64,000 nt of DNA from Hyphomicrobiales bacterium. Lineage in GTDB: Bacteria; Pseudomonadota; Alphaproteobacteria; Rhizobiales; JAJFHC01. The DNA lies in contig JAJFHC010000006.1 of assembly GCA_021775835.1 (NCBI GenBank), positions 22,396-86,395 of the forward strand, given 5' to 3'. A program made the translations under genes and the position numbers. Position 1 is the first letter of the stretch; each line of letters begins with the position of its first letter. The notes under the pieces are model-generated. The model was not told where the DNA came from, did no database searches, and saw only the letters and a program-made list of their open reading frames with translations. Below, piece after piece: positions 36,585 through 45,311 of this stretch.

Positions 36585-37094
36585 TCAATCAGACCTGCCA
36601 GCCGGTTTCCTGTAGGAATAGCGAAACGTGCAGCAGGCATCGCCCTGCGCAATCGTCCGTTCACGGTCAAGCTGAATGTTGGGGTCGAAGTCTGACGCAA
36701 AAGCCCCGTCCCGGTTGCACGACAAAACGGATGCAATTTCTCCAAGGCCCAGTTCTTCATAAACCTCAAGGAACCGGCACCGGTGAACATTGAAATCAAG
36801 ACGTGTTGCGTCCGACCGCAAGACCTCGACATCCAGGCCCGCCTTGTTTCCCTGTTCCACGTATGTCTTGTGAAAATTCCTTGCAAAGGCTTCCATCGAA
36901 GCGTTCCCCGGACCACCTTCAGCCTGCTGTGCAACCGCAGCCTTCCGGGCTTCTTGCCTGACTGAAGTCCGAACGGCCCGTGCAATCAGCGCCTGTGCCG
37001 CGTCCTTACCGATTTCCAGAACCAGGGCCTCATAGATCGGTTTGACAATTTCGCCTTGTATCCGGCGGCGCTCGAGATTGGGAATTGAACTCAT
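36585..37094 (-). CDS. L-2-amino-thiazoline-4-carboxylic acid hydrolase family protein
   Basis: The 169-residue soluble protein has the ATC-hydrolase family end pattern: HRCRFLEVYEELGLGEIASV, then SCNRDGAFASDFDPNIQLDR and QGDACCTFRY. The named family member opens the thiazoline ring of ATC toward cysteine, but most members are uncharacterised. The ATG at 37094 is chosen since the upstream extension is unlike the family. It is the first gene of a two-gene unit with an SDR. Confidence 0.82.
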   Translation of the reverse strand: MSSIPNLERRRIQGEIVKPIYEALVLEIGKDAAQALIARAVRTSVRQEARKAAVAQQAEGGPGNASMEAFARNFHKTYVEQGNKAGLDVEVLRSDATRLDFNVHRCRFLEVYEELGLGEIASVLSCNRDGAFASDFDPNIQLDRERTIAQGDACCTFRYSYRKPAGRSD

Positions 37095-37671
37095 GAGATC
37101 TTCGCCTTTTGAGTCTGTTGCCGAGCTTACTCCGCAGTTTGACAAAGCCAGCTTAATGTCCAATCCCAGGGTGACACAATGCCCGTGAAATATTCCATTG
37201 GCCCTAGCCCGGTCAGGAAAAGAACAACGCTTGTGCACAATCCAGCCTAACTGTGCCCGCAAGTCAGTGTCAGTTTCATATCCAGCCCAGGGTCGTTAAA
37301 CACCATGGGACCTGTGGAAGACGACCAGTCTTCACAAGCTCCCATGCTCTACCTTGCCATGCCGAAACGCGCTCACCCCGAAGCACCACGTTTTTGCCGG
37401 CATCGTAGGGCATGGGAATAACCGCTTGCAGATTCTTCTGGGCTCGTTTCTAGGTCCATCTGAATCTGATGCAAAATTTGAGGCAGACTGGCATAGTACG
37501 GCTCAAAGTTCTTGTGTAGAAGACGCACTATGAAACACAGACAAAACTCCAGGCAAAATAAGTTCGACACGTGCAGTGTTTATGCGCCTGCCTTGTCAAA
37601 CCCTGCAGCACAGCAATATTAAGGTCTGCGGATCGACAGGATTCGTGACCTGAATTTGAAAGGAAATCCAG
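37095..37671. other. Divergent intergenic region, about 580 nt, nothing recognised
   Basis: No coding frame here has support. It separates the ATC-hydrolase/SDR unit from the cytochrome cluster and must contain promoters for both. Confidence 0.5.
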
Positions 37672-38742
37672 ATGGCGCACGTTAGCGAAAGCCAAGCTGA
37701 AACACCGGATAGCAAGAAAACAAGCCGGGAAACTCAGGCTGACCGGATGGACCCCGTCATAGCAAAAGGCTCAGGTCCGGCATGGGGTCTCATGGCCGCG
37801 ACCGTCGGCTGCAGTTTCCTGGTTCTCGGATCGATAGGCCTCTATACCGCCGTGGGCAGCCCCAAATCTTCCGAAAAACAAGCTCCCCCTTCAATGGAAA
37901 AACTTGCACAGGTCCACAAAAAGAAAACCCCAGAGATAAGTCAGGACAACATCAACACCATGGTCGGGCGTCTGGAAGCCAAGATGCAGGCCAACCCCAA
38001 CGATGCGGAGGGTTGGCGTGTGCTCGGCTGGTCCTACTACAACATGGGACGGTTTCAGGACTCCGTTAAAGCCTACGGTCGGGCAATAGCGCTCAAAAAG
38101 GACAGCGCGATCCTGTGGTCGCTGCAAGGCGAGGCCATGGTTAGGGTAGCGGACGGCAAAGTCACGAAGGAAGCCGAGACAGTTTTCAGCGAGGCCTTCA
38201 AGCTCAATGCCGGCGATGTGCGAGCCCGGTATTTCATTGGTGCAGCAAAGGCGCAGAGAGACGATGCGCAAGGCGCTGTAGACACCTGGATCGAATTGCT
38301 CAAGATCTCCAAGGGTGATGAACAATGGGCATCCGATCTCCGTGAACGGATCACCGCCTTTGCCGCCAGCAAGGGAATCGAGGTCAAGACCGCACTGAGC
38401 GAGATCAAGCAGGTCAAAGCACCGGCTCTGGCCCAGGCAACGCCAACGCAGACTGCCCCCAAAGGCCCTACTGCCGAAGATATGAAGAACGCCCAGGAAA
38501 TGTCTCCAAAGGACCGCATGGCGATGATCCGGGGCATGGTAGAGGGACTGTCGAGCAAGTTGAAGGAGTCCCCGGACAACCCGGACGGCTGGATCCGGTT
38601 GATGCGCTCATGGTCGGTTTTGAATGAGAGCGAAGCAGCACAAGCGGCCCTGTCGGATGCCCTTGCCGCTTTTGCCGACAAACCGGAAACCCAGACGCGC
38701 ATCAAAAGTGCTGCCAAATCGTTGGGTCTGAAAACAGAATAG
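37672..38742 (+). CDS. Membrane-anchored TPR protein, CcmI/CycH-like
   Basis: The 356-residue protein has one N-terminal membrane helix (about residues 38-62, LMAATVGCSFLVLGSIGLYT) and a periplasmic TPR region (AEGWRVLGWSYYNMGRFQDS and following, about residues 105-230). A second TPR-like region follows at 280-350 with NPDGWIRLMRSWSVL. This layout matches the C-terminal part of CcmI/CycH, the apocytochrome c chaperone of the Ccm system. Standing just before multiheme cytochrome genes, it may be a dedicated maturation factor; no other ccm gene is in the window. AAAGGAAA precedes the ATG. Confidence 0.82.
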   Translation: MAHVSESQAETPDSKKTSRETQADRMDPVIAKGSGPAWGLMAATVGCSFLVLGSIGLYTAVGSPKSSEKQAPPSMEKLAQVHKKKTPEISQDNINTMVGRLEAKMQANPNDAEGWRVLGWSYYNMGRFQDSVKAYGRAIALKKDSAILWSLQGEAMVRVADGKVTKEAETVFSEAFKLNAGDVRARYFIGAAKAQRDDAQGAVDTWIELLKISKGDEQWASDLRERITAFAASKGIEVKTALSEIKQVKAPALAQATPTQTAPKGPTAEDMKNAQEMSPKDRMAMIRGMVEGLSSKLKESPDNPDGWIRLMRSWSVLNESEAAQAALSDALAAFADKPETQTRIKSAAKSLGLKTE

Positions 38743-38973
38743 ACCCTAAATCCGCGCCGCACATCGCGCCGCACGATTGGCGAACACGCAATGTTCACAA
38801 GAACTTGCCGCCGCACATCCCGCCGTGTGGCGGTCAGTGATGTCGGTCGTCCAACTGAATCCGGACACCGCCGCAGGTTGCGTGAACATAGTTTCTGCCG
38901 CCAAACCACCAAATACCCACCTTGAATTCCAATTCCAGTCAACGAATCGCCCATTTTGCCAGCCAAAGTCAGA

Positions 38974-38987
38974 TTGATCGTGATCAA
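38974..38987. promoter_or_regulatory. Perfect FNR/Anr-type box upstream of the cytochrome operon
   Basis: TTGAT-CGTG-ATCAA matches the FNR/Anr/FnrL consensus exactly. It is centred about 90 nt before the tetraheme cytochrome start; at the usual -41.5 position transcription would start near 39022. This suggests low-oxygen induction of the cluster. The regulator itself is not in the window. Confidence 0.7.
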
Positions 38988-39070
38988 TCATGCGGGAATC
39001 ATACGTCTTGCATGTCGCTTAACAGGGAAAAATTGATCGAAAATAATTAGAAATTGGTTCGCAAAAATCC

Positions 39071-40168
39071 ATGAACACAAGACTTATCGCAGGCAGAAAG
39101 CAGAAACTTCCGAAAAACCATCAACACCCAGACAGCCAGAAAAAAAGGTCCCGCAGCCGCGCGATCTTGCAAATTTCGCTGGCGTTTGCTGTTGCCGGTT
39201 TTGCATTTGTGCTCCATCCGAATGATACCGCGCAAGCCGCGTCAGACCCCAGCAAGATTGTCGGTCCGAACGAGTGTGCCGAGTGTCACAAGGATGAGGC
39301 CGACGTCTGGAAGGGATCTCATCACTTTTCGACTTTCCGGAAAATGCCGCGCACCAAGGCCGCCCGGAGAATCAAGAAGAAGATGAAGATCAAGCGGGTC
39401 AAGTCCAAGAGCCTCTGTCTGAACTGTCATTTCACCGTCAAGAAGGTCAAGAAGCGGCCGAAAGCGGTATCCGGCATTTCCTGCGAAAAGTGTCACGGCG
39501 ACGGCAAGGAGTATCTGAAGCTTCATGCCGAGTTCAGCGGCAACAAGAAAAAGGAAGACGAGTCCAAGGCCCAGGCCGCCAAGCGCTGGAAAAAATCCGT
39601 TGCCGTGGGGTTGATCCGGCCCAACGCCTTATATGACCTGGCAAAGAATTGTTACAGCTGCCACGTCGTGCCTCAAGAAAAACTGGTCAATGTCGGGGGG
39701 CATCCCGCCGGCAGCAAGTTCGAGTTGGTCTCTTGGAGCCAGGGCGAGGTACGCCATAATGTCTGGTACACAAAAGGCAAGTCCAATCCTAAGGCGAGCG
39801 CCAAGCGTCGGCGCATGATGTACCTTGTCGGTCTTGCAGTAGAGTTCGAAACTGCCATTCGTGCGGTCGGCGTTGCAACAGTCAAGAAATCCTACGCCGT
39901 AAAAATGGCCAAGCGTGCTTCGAAAGCACGCAAGAAACTGAACAAGGCGGCCAGAGCCTTGCCCAAGGTCCAGGAATTGAAGCGGATCATCAAACTGGGC
40001 AAATCGGCGGGCCTCAAACTCAACAATAACAAGGCCCTCACCTCCGTGGCCAACAAAATTGCCAAGCAAACGCTGGTCCTGATCGCCAAGCATGACGGCA
40101 GCAAGTTCGGTGCCATAGACAAACTTATTCCCAGCGAAAAACGATACAAGGGAAAACCATCAAGTTAG
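39071..40168 (+). CDS. Periplasmic tetraheme c-type cytochrome (c554-like)
   Basis: The 365-residue protein has a long basic N-region and signal peptide (hydrophobic core about residues 31-50, cleavage near AQA-ASD). Four heme motifs follow: CAECH (69-73), CLNCH, CEKCH and CYSCH, all in the first 200 residues. The spacing and NECAECHKDEADVWKGSHHF resemble cytochrome c554-type proteins. The C-terminal half is very lysine-rich with no heme motif. It is likely a soluble periplasmic carrier of this cluster. It is 10 nt before the Fe-S fusion gene and is preceded by the FNR-type box. Confidence 0.88.
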   Translation: MNTRLIAGRKQKLPKNHQHPDSQKKRSRSRAILQISLAFAVAGFAFVLHPNDTAQAASDPSKIVGPNECAECHKDEADVWKGSHHFSTFRKMPRTKAARRIKKKMKIKRVKSKSLCLNCHFTVKKVKKRPKAVSGISCEKCHGDGKEYLKLHAEFSGNKKKEDESKAQAAKRWKKSVAVGLIRPNALYDLAKNCYSCHVVPQEKLVNVGGHPAGSKFELVSWSQGEVRHNVWYTKGKSNPKASAKRRRMMYLVGLAVEFETAIRAVGVATVKKSYAVKMAKRASKARKKLNKAARALPKVQELKRIIKLGKSAGLKLNNNKALTSVANKIAKQTLVLIAKHDGSKFGAIDKLIPSEKRYKGKPSS

Positions 40169-40178
40169 GATTACAGAC

Positions 40179-41873
40179 ATGTTGTCCGGCGCCACAGCGA
40201 GACGCAAACCAGACGTGCCAATGGAGCAGACCAGCGATGATCATCACCGCTGGGACGCGCCATTTGGGCGAAACCCAATAAGATCCCAAATTGTTGCCAG
40301 CATACTGTCCATACCGGCTTTCAAGGCAATCAACCCCAGGGACTTTCCCGACGATCTGCCGCTGGCCAAGATAATTTCTCATGACGGTCGCATTCTTCAA
40401 CTCGACCGCAATGAAGTGATCTACAAGCAGGGGGACCATGGAGATTCGGTGTTCGTTCTTTTGCGGGGCGGCGTTCGTTGCGTAACGCTTCCTGAAGAAA
40501 GTGAAACGGCGCAAACCGGGTCTGCGGAAGTAGAAAAAGCCTGGTTTTCGTCTCTGCCCGATTTCAGTGACTCCACAAAGAAGGCGAAGTCTGGGCTCTT
40601 TGGCCGGTCAAAGTCGCGACGACGTTCCCCGGCCGGACAGCGCGGCGTCATCCTGAGCGCCTACGACATGTTTGGTATTTCTTCGGCTTTGAGGCGGGCT
40701 CCAAGGGAAGACACAGCATTTGCCTGCGAAGACAAGACCTTCGTTCTGGAATTGCGCTGGCCCGGCGTTCGTGATCTCCGGTTCTGGTCTTCGGAATTCA
40801 ACGCCTTGACCGACAAACTTTATAATGTCGCCAGCTGCCTGAGCGGATTGAGGCAGTGCCCGCTGTTTCGTACTGTGGATGACCTTACTCTGGAAGTCGT
40901 CGCGAAGAACGCGACTTTTGAGACATACGGAAAACTGGGCTGGTCCCATGCTTTTCAAAACCAGCGAACACAGTCTTCGGGAAACCCGTCCTCGGAGGCC
41001 CTCGAACCTGCAATTGTGGAACAAGGTGAACCATTCCGCGGATTGCTGGTCGTCACGTCCGGCATTGTCCGGGTCAGTCATAGAATTGGCAACGGTGAAC
41101 TGACCGTCGGATTTCTCACCAAGGGAGACGTGTTCGGTCTCGAACAGTTGATCGCCGGCCTTACATCCGACGAGAGTCTTGTGGTCGAGAACGGCCTCAA
41201 GGCCTGCGGTTATGCCAACGTGATTGCAATACCGCAGGACGTCGTGGAAACCTGCCTCCGCCCCGATCCTGAAACGCTTGAAAGTCACCAGCCGATGAAA
41301 TCTTCGGGCAACGTTGTCGCCCATGGTTCCGATATTGCACCGCCGCTTCTGGACTTCATCGTCGACAACCGTTTTGTCAACGGCACGAGTGCCATGGTCA
41401 TCAACACCGATCGGTGCGTGAACTGCGATGATTGCGTGCGGGCCTGTGCGGCAACCCACGACAACATTCCCCGGTTTGTCCGCAAGGGCAAATCCCACCA
41501 CCGGTTGATGGTTGCCAATGCCTGTATGCACTGCACGGATCCGGTCTGTATGGTCGACTGCCCCACGGCGGCGATCCACCGGAACTCGGAGACCGGCAAC
41601 GTTCTGATCGACCACGACACATGCATCGGTTGCGGCACATGCGCCAGCGCCTGTCCCTATGACAACATACGCATGGAGAAAGCTCTCGATCCAAAGGGCA
41701 CCGTCTACATGGGTCAGGACGGTTTTCCGGCCCTGAAGGCCATCAAATGCGATCTTTGCGCCGGGCAGAACAACGGTCCGGCCTGCAAACGAGCCTGTCC
41801 TCATGATGCCATTGACCGGATCGACTTTTCCGACTCCGAGATGCTGTCGGATTGGCTCAAGGTTTCGCAATAA
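40179..41873 (+). CDS. Double cyclic-nucleotide-binding domain fused to four-[4Fe-4S] ferredoxin domain
   Basis: The 564-residue protein has no signal peptide. Two CNB-like folds are visible: one near residues 50-130 (EVIYKQGDHGDSVFVLLRGG) and one near 230-355 (GLLVVTSGIVRVSHRIGN, VGFLTKGDVFGLEQLIAG). From residue 413 four clusters' worth of cysteines follow as CVNCDDCVRAC, CMHCTDPVCMVDCP, CIGCGTCASACP and CDLCAGQNNGPACKRACP, the pattern of DmsB/HybA/NrfC subunits. It should be a cytoplasmic electron carrier gated by a ligand. AGGA precedes the ATG; the stop overlaps the cytochrome b start (TAATG). Confidence 0.88.
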   Translation: MLSGATARRKPDVPMEQTSDDHHRWDAPFGRNPIRSQIVASILSIPAFKAINPRDFPDDLPLAKIISHDGRILQLDRNEVIYKQGDHGDSVFVLLRGGVRCVTLPEESETAQTGSAEVEKAWFSSLPDFSDSTKKAKSGLFGRSKSRRRSPAGQRGVILSAYDMFGISSALRRAPREDTAFACEDKTFVLELRWPGVRDLRFWSSEFNALTDKLYNVASCLSGLRQCPLFRTVDDLTLEVVAKNATFETYGKLGWSHAFQNQRTQSSGNPSSEALEPAIVEQGEPFRGLLVVTSGIVRVSHRIGNGELTVGFLTKGDVFGLEQLIAGLTSDESLVVENGLKACGYANVIAIPQDVVETCLRPDPETLESHQPMKSSGNVVAHGSDIAPPLLDFIVDNRFVNGTSAMVINTDRCVNCDDCVRACAATHDNIPRFVRKGKSHHRLMVANACMHCTDPVCMVDCPTAAIHRNSETGNVLIDHDTCIGCGTCASACPYDNIRMEKALDPKGTVYMGQDGFPALKAIKCDLCAGQNNGPACKRACPHDAIDRIDFSDSEMLSDWLKVSQ

Positions 41874-42685
41874 TGAACTGGCGCGTTTTTCAAAACAGCA
41901 CAATCGCCTTGATCGCTGCGGGAGCATTGTTCGGTACCGTCTGGCTTTACGATACCGCCCTGCGCGACCCCAGAACCTTTGACGGTTGGGTGTTGCTTGG
42001 TGCAATCGCGTTTCAGATCTTCTTCAGCTGGCGGAGGAAGTTTGCAAAGCTACCTTTGGGTCGCGTTACCACTTGGATGCAGGCACACATCTACTGCGGT
42101 TACTTTGTCATCGCCATGTTTGCGCTTCACACGCAATTCACGTTGCCGGACACAGGGTTTGAATGGGCTCTGTGGCTGCTCTTTGTCCTTGTGGCGACCT
42201 CAGGCGTGGTCGGCGCTTTTCTGGCGCGGGCGGTTCCCTCGAAACTTGAAGCCAAGACATCGCAGGTCCCATTGGAAAAGATCTCCGCCCAGCAGGCCAA
42301 AATCGCCCGCGAGGTCGATGATCTCGTGATCGGATCAGTCGATGGCGATGGTGCAGCGGTCCTAACGAATTTCTACACCCAGACCCTCCACACCTTCTTC
42401 CGCAAGCCGCGCAACATCGTGTCCCATCTCAGCCAGTCCAGGCGGCCGCTTAGAGTTATCTGCGATGAACTGGAAGCCTTCGAACGCTACCTTGACGAAC
42501 CCGGCAAGGAGACACTGAAATCCATTCGAACGCGGATTATCGCAAAAGACGATCTGGATTTTCAGTACGCCCACCAGGGCCTGCTCATTGCGTGGTTGTT
42601 CGTCCACATTCCTGCGACCTATGGGATGGTTGCCCTAAGCATCATCCACGTCGCCATCGTGCACGCCTATTCCTCAGGGGTCTGA
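41873..42685 (+). CDS. Small diheme cytochrome b-like membrane protein
   Basis: The 270-residue protein has about five membrane helices. Helix 3 contains H72 and H86 and the last helix H245 and H259; the equal 14-residue spacing in both is the pattern of bis-His ligation of two stacked b hemes. A soluble loop of about 110 residues (120-230) separates them. It should carry electrons across the membrane between the cytoplasmic Fe-S fusion and the periplasmic cytochromes, possibly with quinol. Its start overlaps the previous stop by one base. Heme binding is inferred. Confidence 0.75.
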   Translation: MNWRVFQNSTIALIAAGALFGTVWLYDTALRDPRTFDGWVLLGAIAFQIFFSWRRKFAKLPLGRVTTWMQAHIYCGYFVIAMFALHTQFTLPDTGFEWALWLLFVLVATSGVVGAFLARAVPSKLEAKTSQVPLEKISAQQAKIAREVDDLVIGSVDGDGAAVLTNFYTQTLHTFFRKPRNIVSHLSQSRRPLRVICDELEAFERYLDEPGKETLKSIRTRIIAKDDLDFQYAHQGLLIAWLFVHIPATYGMVALSIIHVAIVHAYSSGV

Positions 42686-42688
42686 AAT

Positions 42689-44935
42689 TTGAAACCGATG
42701 GCAATGATTCGCGCCATAAAGAGTGCGTTCGTCCACTCCAATCAGAAATGGGTCTGTGGCCAGTACGGCACGGCCAACGAATGCCGTTCCGGCCCAGACA
42801 AGTTCGGCAATTGCCGGGTCATCCGCAGCTGCACGCCTTTGAATGACGGCAATGCCTCAGCCTGCGGGCGAACTGAGGCAGACGGTGGTCCCTGCGATGT
42901 TGGTCCCGATGCAAACGGAGCTTGCGGCTCGCCGGTGAAGGCCTGTCAACCTGTGTCGAGCGTTCGTGCCATGCAACGGCGTTCTGCTAGGTGGATCGTG
43001 ACTGTCGCCCTCGGTATTCTCGCTGTTTCATTGACGTTTGCCGGCGGAACCAAGCTTTTGATGCCGGGACCGATGGCAACTCCCCATGGTTCCGTAGAAA
43101 ACTGCAGTTCCTGCCACTCCAACGTGAAGGCCGGTCCGATGGGCTGGGTACATAATGTCTTCGCCGCAGCGGATCCGCGCAAAGACAGCATGGCGTGTGT
43201 GACCTGCCACAAGATCGGCGCCACGGCCATCAATCCCCACAGCGCCGATATGGCCATGCTGGAGAATGCCACCAACCGGATGCAGAAAAAGAACACGGCA
43301 GCGGCCAATCCGGTTGATCTGTTGCGCGAAGCCGCCTTCCCTATTGCCAGAACATTCCCAAAGGGCGTCTTCTGCCAAACCTGCCACAAGGAACACAAAG
43401 GCGAACAGGCCGATCTGAAATTAATGCCGGACAACCGATGCCAAACCTGCCACACGATGAAGATCCACAGTTTTGGCACTGACCATCCCGATTTTGAAAG
43501 CTATCCTTTCAAACGGCGCACCAGAGTCTTCTTCGACCATTCCAGTCACTTCGGCACCCACTTCCCTGAACTGCTGAAAAAACCGGCGCTGGCAAACGCC
43601 ATTCCAAATGAATGCAGCAACTGCCACACCGTGGGATCCGACAACCGCCAAATGGACGTCAAACCATTCAAACAGGTGTGTTCGGCCTGCCACGTCGGTC
43701 AGATTGTAGGCACGGAGCGCCCCGAGGGTCCGAAAGGCATTACGCTTCTGGCCCTGCCCGGCCTTGACGTCGATACCCTGGAAGAAAAAGGGGCGGATAT
43801 TGGCGAATGGCCGGCCGAATCGGACGCCGAACTTACCCCATTCATGGAACTGCTGATCGGCCGCGACGACAAGCGACGAAAGATCCTCAAGACCGTCAAG
43901 AACATCGACCTCCTGGATCTGTCGAGCCAGTCGGACGAAACGATTGCCGCCGTGGAGGCATTTGCCTGGGAAGTGAAGGATCTCATCTTCACCTATGCCA
44001 ATTCCAAACCGTCGGTAGTCCTCAAACGGTTGACAGGCACCACGGGCCGGAAGATCGAGCCGGAACTTATCACGAAGCTCATCGCCTCGATGCCGCGTGA
44101 CGTGTTGATGAGCGCTCAACACCAGTGGCTGCCAAACCTTGAAGCCGAATTGAATGCCCGAAAGAGCGAAACCGAGGACAACGCGGACAGCGCATCGGCC
44201 GACAAGGACAAAGATGAAGGGGAAAACGAAGAGGATGCTGAGGAGGACGACAATTCAGATGAGTCGGACGAGGAAGACCAGGCGGACTCCGGGAAAGACG
44301 AAGATGAAGACGATGAAGACGCAGACGATGAAGACGCAGACAACACGGAAGATCCTGCCGAGCCGCGCGAACTCGCTGTCGATGCCGAATCGTGGACCGA
44401 ATTCGGCGGTTGGTATCGACAGGATTATGCAATTCTGTACCGCCCGAGAGGACATGCCGACGAGTTTTTCAAGACCTGGTTGGATTTTTCAGGGCGTGTG
44501 TTTACCGAAGATGAAAACAACCCGGCAGCATCTGCATTCAGTCTCCTGACGTCCAAGGATGCTCAGGGTCAGTGCACAAAATGCCATAGTGTCGATGCAG
44601 CCTCCGACGGTACCCGGCGAATCAACTGGATGCCGTCCAGGCCGCCATTGCCGGCCGGCCGCTTCACCCAATTCTCTCACAGTCCCCACTTGTCGATCGT
44701 CGGAAAGTTGGGATGCCTGACCTGCCACAAGCTGGACCCAACGGCCAAGACACAGGACACTTACAAGAAAAACAATCCTGCTGTGTTCGAATCAAATTTT
44801 GGCTCAATCAAGAAAGATGCGTGTACGACCTGCCACAAACAAAGTGCCGCGCGTGAGGATTGCCTTCTGTGTCATGTCTACCATGTAAATAAGGTGGCGA
44901 CGCCAGTTCCCGTGACCACGTTACCAAACAAGTAG
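42689..44935 (+). CDS. Membrane-anchored decaheme c-type cytochrome with duplicated Cys4 domain
   Basis: The 748-residue protein has an N-terminal, probably cytoplasmic, region with two tandem Cys4 repeats (C23, 32, 42, 48 and C59, 69, 79, 86; each with a G-P-D between the middle Cys). One membrane helix follows (102-119, after RRSAR), then a periplasmic part with ten CXXCH motifs, from CSSCH at 139 to CLLCH near the end. Six are in the first half and four in the last 120 residues. An extreme Asp/Glu tract (about residues 494-560) lies between. The probable start is TTG at 42689. It likely accepts or donates electrons across the periplasm. Confidence 0.87.
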   Translation: MKPMAMIRAIKSAFVHSNQKWVCGQYGTANECRSGPDKFGNCRVIRSCTPLNDGNASACGRTEADGGPCDVGPDANGACGSPVKACQPVSSVRAMQRRSARWIVTVALGILAVSLTFAGGTKLLMPGPMATPHGSVENCSSCHSNVKAGPMGWVHNVFAAADPRKDSMACVTCHKIGATAINPHSADMAMLENATNRMQKKNTAAANPVDLLREAAFPIARTFPKGVFCQTCHKEHKGEQADLKLMPDNRCQTCHTMKIHSFGTDHPDFESYPFKRRTRVFFDHSSHFGTHFPELLKKPALANAIPNECSNCHTVGSDNRQMDVKPFKQVCSACHVGQIVGTERPEGPKGITLLALPGLDVDTLEEKGADIGEWPAESDAELTPFMELLIGRDDKRRKILKTVKNIDLLDLSSQSDETIAAVEAFAWEVKDLIFTYANSKPSVVLKRLTGTTGRKIEPELITKLIASMPRDVLMSAQHQWLPNLEAELNARKSETEDNADSASADKDKDEGENEEDAEEDDNSDESDEEDQADSGKDEDEDDEDADDEDADNTEDPAEPRELAVDAESWTEFGGWYRQDYAILYRPRGHADEFFKTWLDFSGRVFTEDENNPAASAFSLLTSKDAQGQCTKCHSVDAASDGTRRINWMPSRPPLPAGRFTQFSHSPHLSIVGKLGCLTCHKLDPTAKTQDTYKKNNPAVFESNFGSIKKDACTTCHKQSAAREDCLLCHVYHVNKVATPVPVTTLPNK

Positions 44936-45210
44936 TGTCCTTTTTCGGCCTTTCCCAGCAACTTTCCCACCTTACGATTTTTCCATTTGGTAGCACACCA
45001 AGTATGGGCATCCAGACTGCTGGCCTCGCCAAGTTTTCGCCATGTTTGTTCAGGGAAACCCTAGGATTCTGACCGTAAAACATGCAAAAGCCTGAATTGA
45101 GACAACGTTGCCGCAGACTGTCTCAAAGATGTCTCTTGCTCTGCAAATTGACGCCGCGTTCTTTGATTAATCCTTAACGCCCAGTCAGTCGTAACCAGGG
45201 AGTGAATAAG
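44936..45210. other. Leader region before the pentaheme gene
   Basis: No gene is seen. GAGACA at 45099 and TGTCTC at 45119 and 45130 make one inverted and one direct repeat, a possible regulator site. There is no clear terminator after the decaheme gene, so read-through is possible. Confidence 0.4.
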
Positions 45211-45276
45211 GTGAAGTCAATGAGAAGCCATTCCCCTGAAGCAACCGCTTTTTTTTTGGACTTTTTCTGGCGCTAA
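45211..45276 (+). other. Out-of-frame signal-peptide segment ending in a T9 slippage-type run
   Basis: GTG (45211) and ATG (45220), with AAGGTG upstream, open a frame MKSMRSHSPEATA that reaches nine Ts at 45249-45257 and then stops at TAA 45274. Directly after the T-run, the pentaheme frame encodes GLFLALSSPVSDSSA, a signal-peptide core and cleavage region, but that frame has no ATG or GTG start upstream. One extra T joins the two into a full signal peptide. This is the arrangement of transcriptional slippage on T9 (as in Shigella mxiE), or a one-base sequence error. Confidence 0.65.
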
Positions 45277-45311
45277 GTAGCCCAGTATCCGATTCGTCGG
45301 CGTCCGAGCGT

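Noticed and set aside
40608..42005. 465-residue minus-strand open frame
   Set aside because: It is antisense to the CNB/Fe-S fusion with no recognisable motif; the plus strand has four ferredoxin motifs.
44116..44346. Serine-rich minus-strand frame
   Set aside because: It is the complement of the Asp/Glu tract of the decaheme gene; low-complexity antisense artefact.
42689..44935. OmcA/MtrC-type cell-surface decaheme cytochrome
   Set aside because: It has an uncleaved N-terminal membrane helix after a cytoplasmic Cys domain and no lipobox, so it should be anchored in the inner membrane.
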